Positions 1-11,700 of a stretch of 64,000 nt of DNA are shown one piece after another. Both the position numbers and the translations under genes were made by a program. The notes beneath the pieces are model-generated. The model was not told where the DNA came from. It was given only the letters and a program-made list of their open reading frames with translations, and did no database searches. This stretch comes from Balanoglossus misakiensis (taxonomy: Eukaryota > Hemichordata): NCBI GenBank assembly GCA_040954595.2, contig CM082578.2, positions 14,756,001 to 14,820,000 on the forward strand, given 5' to 3'. Positions within the stretch are counted from its first letter, which is position 1; each line of letters starts with the position of its first letter.

Positions 1-2272
1 GCCCTCCAGCAAAATAATGGAATTTCAAGACACGATAATGTGCACTTGTAAACACACAAGGTTATCCTTAAAACAAAACAGTCTAAAAAAGTATAGTTAC
101 TGTTCATGATCACTAAGAACTACAGTACTGTCAGTAGTATTTGAGTTACTATCTTTAGTCTTGCCATTTACCATCACTTTTATAGGATTAATTTCTTCAG
201 TCAGACTATCAAATGCCTTAATACTTATAGCACTGTTTTATCACAACCACTTCAAACAGATTAATCAGTGGCAACCTTGATAGTAAATTGAGAGATTGAC
301 CACATCAAAAGGACAGCAAGGGTCATAAACTGTAAAGGCATTTATGTCTAATAGACAATTTCACATCATCATGTAATAACCACAAAATTTAATACTTGAC
401 TATCACATCTAGTTTTCATGAAGTGATTGCAGATTCTGTGACATGCTTGGGTAAACCAAATCAATCTTGATGTCCTCACAACATAAAAATACCAACAGAC
501 CTACACAAAGAACCGTCAGATTCAATGTACAAGATTCTCTGAAATCTTATAGGCCTCTTCTCTGAATTCCATTCTAACATTTCTCATTTATCACGGAATG
601 TGCCTTAAGATGATTTACCCTTTCACCCCCATTTCACTGCATATGGGCCCGTCCATTCCTTTGGGGACAATAGGTCCAAACCAATCATGGAGAGGAAATG
701 GGTAAACGAAATTAGTACTGAGAATGTATGGCTTCCATTTGTCCTCTCTATGATCCATGATCATGGCCATGAATTGATGCTCTGCTTGTTCAGCCTCCAA
801 AACTCTACCAGCAATTTCTTGCTACACGTTAGTACATTGCAAGTCTGCCAAGCAGCCTTACTCTGAGTTTATACACTATACTGTAATATTATTCCCATCG
901 ATAAGCCTCATGGCTCAGTGAGTTTTCGCCTTGAAATTTAAAATAGCATATTTGAGTGCAGCACACCAAGTGAGCTTAAACACTGACAAAAATAGCATTT
1001 CAACAAGACAAGTGAGATCGAATACTGACAGAGTCATGAAAAGTTCATCTAATACCAACATCGGCTCTATTCCTTGGCGAAGTAACACCAAGTTTGCGAA
1101 AGAAGAAACCATTCTGGGAAGATGAATGTTCGTACATAAACACCAAAATGACCAGTGAAAGACATAAATAGAAGAGATAAATAAGAAAGGGCACACAGGC
1201 ACATATGTCTACTCTTTATTGACCAAACATTGAGAATTGCTGTTAAATTTAGATCTTTCTTTAGGCTGAGTCACCTCTTTATAGCCAGTTTAAATGGTAT
1301 GTTACAGGTTAATCTGCCAATGACATTTGTACAGCATGAAATACAATACGTGATTGGTACCACGTCTTAGCAGCTGCCAGAAAATTTATAGACTGAACTA
1401 TTTTAACACTGAAATTGAAAATTACTATATTAAAATCAAGAATTCCACAAAGAGAAAACCGCTGAGGTTATTTCCTATTTTACATTTCAGACATGAAGTC
1501 ATACAGTTTTTCTGTTGTTATGTTTGACATCGCAAACATTGTATTCCTCTGTTCTATTTAGGAAGCACAGGCGACAGGCGAATTGCTGGGGTGAATTTCT
1601 TTAATACAAATTTTGTGATTTGACTTAAAAAGCAATGGGAAATTCCTGCATACTTCACTCCAAGCACTAGTCTTGAAATATGAATATCTCTTGTAAACAA
1701 TCGGCCTACAAGTGCAATGCTAAATTGATATCACCGCGTGCTATATTAAGAACATTTCTGTAATCAGAAACCTACTACTCCAGTCCGAACCAGCCAATTG
1801 CAAATCCCACACAACATACGTATATTTCATGTATCTATGACAGGTAAGCCTGCCCTTTCTTTGTCTGAGCTGTGACAAGGAGGCTTGTCTGTTCTGTGAC
1901 TAAGCTGCAGCAGACCGTTCATGGAATTCCATCGTGCGTGCTCACTGAGATGTGATGTATGCCTTCGGGTTAAAACAGTACAAGACAGATGTGGAATTTG
2001 AATAGTTGCTCTTTCAATGCTGACCAGAGTGGAGAAAGCGAAAAGAACAAATGAAATCTCACAACAAACAAGCATAATATTGCAATCTCTATAGTAAAAG
2101 GGATTCTCTGTCGTAATCCCAAGCTCTTATCTTCTCTCACCAATCAAAGTCCTGTATTTATGCATAACTCACAAACGTACCTCTGCAATACAATTACACT
2201 ACAGGCATGCATGCAGCAATAATAATTATGCTCATATACATTTCTGTAGCACTGCAGCAAAAGAAAACTTAC
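1..2272. other. Intron/flank of CTTNBP2-like gene, no exon recognised
   Basis: This stretch lies downstream (minus-strand sense) of the second coding exon of the CTTNBP2-like gene and is probably intron 2. I looked for the next conserved segment of the family and found none, so the following exon is probably outside the window. A short repeat of the CCCTTTCACCCCC family begins near 614. Open frames here are short and show no family signature. Confidence 0.5.
614..705 (+). repeat. Short CCCTTTCACCCCC-family element, copy A
   Basis: The left end reads TTACCCTTTCACCCCCATT, as in related copies near 11600-11697 (inverted), 52000-52091 and 60661-60752. A GGTCCAAACCA-like internal block is shared with the copy near 11.6 kb. 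The right end is diffuse. This looks like a non-autonomous inverted-repeat element (MITE-like); the class is inferred. Confidence 0.45.
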
Positions 2273-2979
2273 CTTCATATTCAATATGATGACATCTCTT
2301 GCTTGTAGTTCTCCTTCTAACAAACTTAGTAATTTTAGAAGATCTTGCTTTGTTAAATTTTGAGTTATCTTTGGTTTACCCTGAAAGTAAAATAAAATAT
2401 CAGTCTCCCTCTTATATTTGGTTGACCATGATTTGACTTTTGCAAGATCGGTGAAGCTATTGTTATTTGGTGAGCGGTACACATTGTTTCCTTTGTTTTA
2501 TTTCCCATTGTTGTTTCAATCACAGTTTGTCAACATTAATTTCACAATGCAATGGTACAAGTTACAGCTACAATCATCAGTCTGCACATCATCTAAAAAG
2601 ATGAGATTAGCTGTAATAATTAGTTTGACAATGTAGACGCTTAGAATAATGTCATATGTGATACAAAGCAACGTTGCACTAATTAAAAGCCGCAGGTTCT
2701 ATTTGATGCGACCAGTGTCACTATAATACATTGTACAATCACGACTTCGTACAGAGTAATATGCTGAGACTTGTTTGACAGGCTCCGCTACTCGTAATTG
2801 GGAAATTTAACAGTTATACAAACTGTCCTGTTATTCACCAAACTAGAGTATTCTTATTTAGATAGCGATCGTACACTGCTAAATGTGCCACTGACATATA
2901 CCTCTGATAACGTTCGCACCTTCTGTGTGACCGGCTTCTTCGACTCCATATTCGAATTGTGAGCTTTGAGGTCAGCCAT
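2273..2979 (-). CDS. CTTNBP2-like: CTTNBP2/CTTNBP2NL-like protein, first two coding exons (partial)
   Basis: Two minus-strand exons join in frame: 2979-2902 (26 codons, ATG at 2979, donor GTATAT) and 2380-2273 (36 codons, acceptor TTTCAG, donor GTAAGT). The second encodes LTKQDLLKLLSLLEGELQA followed by RDVII, which closely matches the start of the CortBP2 N-terminal domain of cortactin-binding protein 2 and its paralogue CTTNBP2NL (family pattern LSKSEL.MLLS.MEGELEARD). In vertebrates this region forms a coiled coil that binds the striatin/PP2A (STRIPAK) complex; cortactin binding is in the rest of the protein. A second ATG ten codons downstream could also serve as the start. The remaining exons lie beyond the left edge, so I cannot tell whether the ankyrin repeats of true CTTNBP2 are present. 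Confidence 0.8.
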
Positions 2980-3697
2980 GTTGTTGCCTTTCACTTCAGT
3001 TCAGAAATATTCCACAAATGCGGCCACTGCTCACACCCCGAAACGCCCGAATCAAAGCCAACAGCGGCTTCTGCGTGTTTCTTCTACGAGTCTAGACCAT
3101 AAATACGTCATCTGTTCCAGCTTATCTCAAATTCTCGCTGATAATCCATCTAAATTCCCGGGAAACGATCCTGTATACAACTTCGTGAACTCCATTCAAT
3201 GGCAATGATGCGTCTCTGTGAACAAAATGGCGGCTACGTAAGGATGTTTACATCGGGAATACCACGTGACAGACTGTAAACAGATATATGTCACTTTAAT
3301 CTCATTGTTTCGTGCCTAGGTAATTTATTCATTGTCGATTGACCTTGACAAAGTTTGAACAAATCAATTAGCTAATTTAATCGTTCTCCGCAAAATAGTC
3401 TATTAGTCCTAGATAAACAACAAAAATCCGAATTTCTTGTTCATATATCATGTATATAGGGCCTATAGGCCTAGGCCTACTTTCACGAAAGATTGATGTT
3501 TTGTCTTCGATGATAAACTGACTGCGGTATTTGCTTCAGCACTTCTGGGTAGTTTTCATGTCAGCAAGTTGAATTCATAGGCGGATATAAAGATATAAAA
3601 GTAATGTTATCGACTTCCAGTTTGTACGAAAATAGGGGGCGCTTCACACGTTGTCGACGGTGTTCTGGTAGTGAGCAAATTTGCAAGTTTTACGCCC

Positions 3698-3942
3698 TTT
3701 TTTTCTCGATAAATGTTACCAAAAGCTATGTATGTTAACTCCAATAGATAAGGTGTTAGGCAACTATATCGAAAATGAACGTTCTATTATACTTGTGCAG
3801 AAATCGGTCATTTGCATTGATGTTTGATTTACACTGAAACAAAGTTTCCACATTTTGCGGGCGTTTCTGGGACCGCTTTATTTTCTGACCCTTTTTTTGA
3901 AGTTTTTTTTTCTCGATAAATGTTACCAAAAGCTATGTATGT
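3698..3942 (+). repeat. Pair of 37-bp direct repeats about 208 bp apart
   Basis: Positions 3698-3734 and 3906-3942 carry the same 37-bp block: a T-run, CTCGATAAATGTTACC, then AAAAGCTATGTATGT. The flanks differ apart from a T-rich lead. This may be a local duplication or two ends of an eroded element. Confidence 0.6.
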
Positions 3943-5291
3943 CTTGGAGAGCTTTGCCACACCCAGCGCACCTGCATACGACAGACAGGTTGTTTCATTG
4001 GTTTTTTTCCGGGGTAGTTTCGTATCACCCAAGTACATGTACTACCAGTGAACAGCGTATTCTACCAATATAAGCTTAGGGCGCCATCATTAATGAAAAA
4101 TTATTCTTTCGTTTATGTGAGTTGCTAGTACATGTAATGTTTGCGCATAAAGTTCGAACAGTGATCACAAACATATACAAGTATATGTCCATAAACGCTA
4201 CCACGATATAGGACGGGATCATTGATTGCAATATGGATATATACATTTGTACATGTATTTCCTAAAAATACAACCATCACCAATGTGCGCGTCAAGACAC
4301 AAGTACATGGGTTGATATCTATCGTAACAGGTGGTCATACGAATGAGGACGTGCATTTTGACGCCCATGATTTCATTTTCAAAAGAAGCCAAAATATGTC
4401 CAGTCTCGCAAGTACTGAATGGATACGTTGTTTATTCATTTTTGACCATTGATTTAACGCCCCAGTTCGGCTTGGTCATGCATGATCCTGTTTCTAGTAA
4501 CACGTGGCATGCGGTGATGTCCTCCAGACCACACCTTGGTAAACCTAAGAAGGGTTAAATACACTGAGAAAATTTACGCATCGTGACTCTTATACACGGT
4601 GCTTGTAATTAGATTCTAAGACCAGGGTAGAATCATTTCTTCGTCGATATGGAAATATAATTTCAAGTGTAACACTTGTTTCGTACGTTTGCGTCAGTCA
4701 AAAAGGAGTACTTTCGGCAGATTATGTCTTGTCTATGGAATTGGCAGATTAATATTTTTCACGATTGTCACGCATTGTCTAAACTTGATTTATTTATTTA
4801 TCTTTTTAAAACAAAATAACACAGTTATGTATCATCAAAGCGTGGAAACGAAACGTACGTGATCGCACCCGGTAGAATATGCGGGGATTAATACGGACTG
4901 AGGTATAACATTCAACGTTGTGCGAAGCACGTAATTCTTCACACTTGAAAACTTTGCGTGTCCTTGGAAACAAATTGCATGTCCGCGCAAATTTGTTCAC
5001 TTGCGAAATTGTAAATGCAGAGACACGCAAACCCTCTTATTTCGGGTGTTTAGGCCTACAACTCATCAATGCAATATAGCTTTATTGGTGAACCCTGGGG
5101 TAAACCACGCAGGAGCTAAAACAGTACTGCGCGCCTTGAGCAAGCAATGCTTGTCATGTCGCCTTCTTCGTAAAGTTCCACTATATTATGATCAATAATG
5201 ACGACAGAAACCAACAACAGATCAGGTAATGATAGAATATCAAAAAGTGAGCTTGAATTTGGCAGAAATGTAACACAAAACATACAGATAC

Positions 5292-5322
5292 TACGTTTCG
5301 GTCCTTAAAGGACCGAAACGTA
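5292..5322. repeat. Perfect 15-bp-arm palindrome (hammerhead-like half)
   Basis: TACGTTTCGGTCCTT and its exact reverse complement are separated by a single A. The half GGTCC-TTAAA-GGACC-GAAACG resembles stem II plus the GAAAC box of the hammerhead ribozyme sequences common in marine-invertebrate repeats, but the CTGATGA core is absent on either strand. It is probably an eroded or rearranged repeat end. Confidence 0.6.
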
Positions 5323-5753
5323 TGACATGAACATAGAATGTATACGTGGTTGTTGGGCTGCGTCACCATAGTGATAATGTTCATTTCATCGTGTCTGTTA
5401 TCGCGGTATTGTAGGTATCGCAACACTGACGATGGTTTGCCGCAATATGTGACGGAAATGTCGAGTAGGCTGCTGAACAGAAGGACGCGTACACGTATTA
5501 CGAGTCAGTGGTTCACACAATCCATCGGTGGTTCTCTGGGAGAGCTGCGATCACGTGACCCGAAGTTACCATAGAGCGCTCCCATACAAAGTCATGTGAT
5601 AAACAAAATAGCGCAGTGACAACAAACCGCAGCGCGGTATTTTCACAGGCTGAGCCCTCACTATCTCACTGGGGTCACCCTATACTATCACCGTTCATGG
5701 GCTTCCTGGTTCGATTTCGTCAGTGAGGTGTTGTCCCTGGTGACTGTGTGACT

Positions 5754-8700
5754 ATGTCCACCATGACTGATCGATCGGGATCGGCTCTGCCGCACATTTT
5801 ACAGGAGTACAAATCGGGCTACAGTCAAGATCCGAACGCTAGGTAAGCCGCTTTTCATATTGACGCCTTTCTTTTGACGCGCACTAACATTCATTGTGTG
5901 AGACCAGTTCATGACCCCCCTCATTTGCGAAATCGTCACTGGCGTTGTTTATGACAATTAGGCTGCCCTCTTTTATTGTTGATACCGCAAAGTGATAAGG
6001 GCTTCGTGGACCGAGGTGTAAACGAGCGCAAAATTAGAATACGTGACCCGAGCTGGGGACGTGGTATTTCGTACGCTCTCAGCTCACAGGTAGCTCAGCT
6101 GCAGTATTCCACAACAACAACGACCACTTACCTATCGCAGCTCTAAGGCTATTTTTATCCCCTTTCGATCCTATCCAATATCGAACTCTGTTGTGTGAGT
6201 GGAGGTATTTTAGGGTTTCTCGACGATCCTATTATCAGTTTAAATGTTTGTTAACTGGTAATCCAATTAATAATTGCAACATTTCATCGCGTACGCGTCC
6301 CGTTAGTCGCAAACATTGTAGCGCTTTTTTCCACTAATAAATGTACGCGCGCGCGTCACACCATTACCAACGAAATGTCAATACCAAGGCCTTTGTGCGG
6401 CCCTATTTTAAGTCGATAATTTTTCTCGCTGAAAATGTCATTATTTGATATTTTGAGGCACATTTTAAGCCAATTTCCACACTGGTGTTTGTTATTTCGT
6501 CGACATTTGAAATTCATTTAAAGAAACAGACGGTTGTTAATAGCAAAACGGCAGTATTATTTCATCTTCTCCACAAACCATTATCGACTGTTCAATTCAT
6601 CTTCGGCTCTTTGTTGTGTCAACCACAGTGGAAAATCTAACGGGTACCAGTGTCATTTCACTAATTGCTAATTATCAAGAGCAGCAATATATCTTAAAAT
6701 AAAAAATATACATGCTGATCTAGCAGCTCTCGATTACAGACGTTTGATATCGTCAACATCATAGATATAGTAATACTTTAACTCGATCGATCCAATATAG
6801 TAACAAACACAGAGCGATTTAAAAAAATATATCTGTATATTCAAAATGGCCGCTGTTTGTTGCCAGCCAGTGAAAATAATAACAAAACAGAGATATTTAC
6901 GAAATTAATAGTGAGGTATACACTCAGGGGCACGCAAACTGATTATGCTCAGGAATTTTTTCCCTATTGTTTTTGAGCCAGCCCGGTTTTTACATATTAA
7001 TGTTCAGCGGGAAGTACGAACACGCGAATGGTTTGATGCGAAAAATTGATACCACACACACACTGCGTGTGGGGGTGTCCGTATGTCATTGTGACCTCGT
7101 AAAAAAAGCGAAACCCGATATCTTTTGTCTGTAGTGGAATCGCCTCACCCCAGCGCGACGATTGGCCAATACAATAGCGTGAATCTGATTTGGAATGCCA
7201 AAAAACAACAGCGGAAAGCAGTTATAAATTTTCAGTCGCAATTTCCTTGTTGGTTGACAGGTGTGTCCTCCTGAATGCGACGCAACTTGGAACATTAGTT
7301 CTGGGGAAAAACAATCACTTGTGGATTCTAGCTGTGAAATGTTTTAACCGCTGGGAACTTTTACAGTGGCATTTTAGTTCTATTTTTGTGAGAGTAATAA
7401 AAGTGAACTGGTGGTGAAATCCATCACACAAGGACTTCGCCACGTTTGAATGCCCTGAGGGTCAGAAGATTTTTGTGCATCGAAAACTAAAAGCATTGAC
7501 CCCCCCCCCCCCCTGCAGGCAACAAAGAAATACCGGGTGACAAAACTGAAATCAGGATGAAAACACCCCAAGGCACCAACTCCTTTGACAACAGTGAATA
7601 GCAAAAAATATGCAGGAAAATGTTGAAAACAAACTCAGCATTTCAATTTTGTCAAAAGCTAACTTTTTGAGTCATTGTGCATCACTTGATGTCAAAGCGT
7701 ACAACTATAATTTTAGTTTGATAAATTTCAAATTTGAAAATACATTGCAAATAAAGGAGTAGAATTGTTTACATACGTCTTCTCGTTTTAAGCCTATATC
7801 AGAAGTTCCCATGATCACACATCTACAGATATCACTTTTTTTTTCCATTCTCTCATAAATGTGCTTTTATGGTCTAGCATGTTAATGTACATATTTCAGT
7901 TTATATCATTGTTAAAATTTCAGTGTTTACACTCTATGGGAAAGACTGTCACAGAAATAGGTCATGGTCATCCAAGATGACTCATACTCTCCCAAGGCAT
8001 GAGTCATTTACAACAGAGAGGAGTAAAAATAAAAAAAGATATTTCCTGTTGCCTGGCTGTGCATATGAAGATATCTTGATCACAAGGTTGATTTGTAGAA
8101 AGTGTGTAAAAGTGTCTCAGGGGCTTTTCTTATGAGTGCACTTGTCTGTAATCTGTGATAACCTGGTTCATTTCAACTGCTGACAGGAATGAGTTCATGA
8201 TGGGTAATTTTTCTCGCAAAAAAGCAGAGATTTTCATATTTTCTGGTATTGCACTTAAAGCTCAGATATGTAGAAATAAAGTTTGATGTTTTTGAGTGAT
8301 TTCATCATTTTATGAAATGTACGAGTCATTTTTGTCATGAAATGTTCGAAATGATGCATTTATTTACATCATGGACATATCAATAAACAGCACACCTCAT
8401 TCTGAATTGTGGCTTGTTCGTCATTTTTGCTCTCCAACCAGTAGGTGGGTTGTATTTTTAAAAATGGTGATTACATTGACAATCAATAAATATGTGGCAG
8501 AAAAAGATATTAGGACAAACACTTCTTTTTACATCCTGTCTACCCTATATGTCTGGTGGTATGCTCCAACTGACCTTTGGTCTAATGGTATGGTCCACCA
8601 AGCAAATCTGTGAATGTTCTCATGGATTGGTTGTGAGTGACATGTTGTCTTCTAGTCGCTGTTAGCTCTCCATCTTGAAAATCCTCACGATTCACCTTTT

Positions 8701-11700
8701 ACTATTTTATCATTTTCTGTGAAAGTGTTTGAATGAAGTGTAGAGTTACCTGATAGTTACCTCAGGAAATTGTCTTCTTGAATTAAACATTTGTCAAAAT
8801 GACACACTACCTCATTTCTAAAACTCTGCCTAGATACCGGTGATGTTTAAAGGTACACGTTCACCGATGGAAATTTAGCTGCGGTTACCATGGCAAATTA
8901 AGCTCTAGCCAATCACAAATTTTCCATTCTGCAGTGTTATTTTTTTTTATCAACCCAGAAGTGCTAATTAAATTCTGGGGACTAGTATCTAATACTTTTT
9001 TTTTTAGTTACTTGTAAGCCGCATATTTGGATGGGAAAAGAGATGCAAGTGAGATGACATTTTCATCAATTTAGAAGTAACAGGGCTGTTATATGCACAA
9101 ATTGTTTTCTATATTTAACCTCATTCAGTGAGCTATGAATCTTATTTGAGTTACTCATTAACTGGAAGGATAAGGAGTATTTTCACAGAAACGTGGAATT
9201 GAGGTCAGCTCATTGCATGGATCAATCATGGTGTGAATTAAATGGAATATCACGTCATTCTCTTTTTTTTCAAATCCGGGCTGTAAAACGCTTAACGCCG
9301 TACAGTTCCACTGATCGGAAATGTGGATTTTTTCTGGCTGCCTGATATTGTGCACTTTGCCCGAAGTCAGAACCAAAATAGATTTTATTTGATATAAAAA
9401 GAAAGAAATGTCACACCTCTGCATGAAACAAATATCATTTTTAATTTTAGTTAACCTCTAGTTCCCATAATGCTCTCAGGAAATAACGAAAAATCTCTTT
9501 ATAAATTTTTAAAATAAACAAAACCGGCTGACTATTCATAGTTTACTTGAAAACATTCAGTTAATGAAAAAAAAAGAATTTTCTAATCTAAAAATTTAAA
9601 AGCCTTATTTCATTTAAAATTTTGTATTTTAGCCGATCAATAATAACCTGAAAAGGACGAATATTTTCCCTTCATGATGGTCTAAATTTATTTGCCTTTC
9701 AAACCTTTCATAATCCACTGAGTTTGTTTAGATTGCTTCCTTCCAATTTGCAAATGACCTTGAGGTCATTCTCTACTGTGAATACGGCAATTAACTGTTG
9801 TCATGGTGACCATCATTGCTGAGCACTACAAACCAATGGGATCACTGAAAGACATAGGCAGGAAACTGGAATATCGATCAAAAATGGGTTGCCATAGAGA
9901 CCAATGTAAACACTGCTTTGATGTCTATATGTGATTGAATTTTCTGAGGTGTTTTCGTAATGTTTTGTGCCAAACTGGAAGTGACCTCATTACGCAAGAA
10001 AATGAAAGATAATTTGAACAGAACGTGGCAAATGATTGCTTTGTTAAGTATTTTTAGAAATGTACCATCATCTTTACATTCTGCATATTTTATCAATTGT
10101 CATAACTGTAAATCTAAAACACAATTTATCTCTTCATACAGAGTTTCTGAGATACAAAAATTATCCTCTGTGACAATTTCTGAAATTTTAAATGGAGCAC
10201 AATGTGTCCACTTAAACTGTAAGATTGCTCATGCCCCCACTGATAACAGAACTATAAAATTTCATTTTTATCTCACACATAAAGAGAAGTGGTCTCAAAT
10301 TTAAGGACAGTACACTTCACAAAACTGACGTGATAGGAAATTTTCATTAGTAAGAGCAGCTCAAATGCTTGTAGCAACATTTACTGGGAAACCACACATG
10401 CATCACTGTTCTGAATGCAAATGAAGCTGGTGACTCCCTCAGATTCATCATCATTAAAACAAATCTAGTCATGAATGGCTACTCTGCAGGGGGTACCCTA
10501 CTTTGATAGGTCATACCCAGTCATTTGGCTTCCCAGATGCTTAACTAGTGAATAAAGAGAGAAGAAATGGGACCAAAAGCTGTGAATGAAGCTGGCCCAA
10601 AGTGTGTCAGCTTAGAGGAACCATAAATAACGGAACAAGTTATTTGGAGAAAATGACGCAGACTTTGGATGGTTATCAAAATATTCAGACCACAGGCAGT
10701 GTGATTATCCAATACTCATACTAAATTTCCCTTCAAAGTAACAAAAATGATTTGGAGTTTATTAATATGCTAAATTAGCCATGACCACTGCCAAGCGATT
10801 GTATTTAATTTAATCTAATGATTGCTGGGACAATTTATAGACACAGTATCTTCCTAGACTCTGCAAGTGTTAAATTGGCAAAGCAATTTACTAAAGAAAA
10901 TATAAAGATGCCTGGCATTCTTAAATTATTTTAAAAGCAGTGTAGACCACCACTTTGTCAGATTATTTGGCCAATCATTGCTCATAATTTTATATTTTTT
11001 ATCAACACTCGGGGGAATTCACCACCAAGTTTATGTGAATTATATAATTTGAGACAATACAAATCCCCACTGTGGGGTAGAGCGTGATTCTGCAAATCTT
11101 AGCCAGCATTTGAAAGCAAACTAAGTAATGCTTCGGACCAATTTGTAAGGTTTCTCAAAATAGAAAATGTTCTTTTCACACTGCTCTCACATTTCGATTA
11201 AAGCCTGATTAGAACATGCACACTGTTGAATGAAAAACTCACTTTATTCAACCAGAAACATGAAAGGGACAGTGCGAAAAAAAGAGAGAAATAGTTTTAA
11301 TAAAAGCTGGTATTAGATTAACATGAATTGCTCAGGTAATGCACACCTTTGTTGTGTGGACCACAGCTAAATCCTGATGTGAAGTAAATGAAATCTTGAA
11401 TGTAATTATTATGTATTTATACTGAATGTGATGGCGATTTCATTCAACGTTTTTTTTAATATAATCATAACTGTCATTACTTTTATGGTGGTTTGGAGAA
11501 ATTTTTATGCTGGTAATAATAGTACATGTCCTGTGGTGTTTGCAGCATTCATTGTACATGTATATCTGTACCTAATCAAATAACCTTTAATATAGCTGTG
11601 ACTAGTAGTCACCATCTTCAATGGTTTGGTCCAAATGTATTTTTTTCTGTGGTTAAGTTGGACCTCTATACAGCGTAATGGGGGTGAAAGGGTTAAAGGT

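Larger units (their letters stand above)
2980..5753. promoter_or_regulatory. Divergent intergenic region with promoter-type motifs
   Basis: This region separates the minus-strand CTTNBP2-like start (2979) from the plus-strand coiled-coil gene start (5754). Near the left gene there is a YY1-type site, CAAAATGGCGGC (3223-3234), and an E-box, ACCACGTGAC (3261-3270). Near the right gene there is an E-box, TCACGTGACC (5551-5560), which resembles USF/TFEB sites. A 37-bp direct repeat (3698-3734 and 3906-3942) and a palindrome (5292-5322) also lie here. No convincing gene is seen. Transcription starts are not directly visible. Confidence 0.5.

Noticed and set aside
2966-3208. 80-codon plus-strand frame in CTTNBP2-like 5' region
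   Set aside because: It is antisense to the first exon and upstream region and has no homology. It is likely a by-product of the GC-richer promoter.
5292-5322. Functional hammerhead ribozyme
   Set aside because: The CTGATGA core is missing on both strands, so only a stem II/GAAAC-like palindrome remains.
9158-9424. 88-codon minus-strand frame with acceptor-like start
   Set aside because: It has no partner exon and no recognised homology, and it ends at a stop without a clear donor. Kept only as a note under intron 1.
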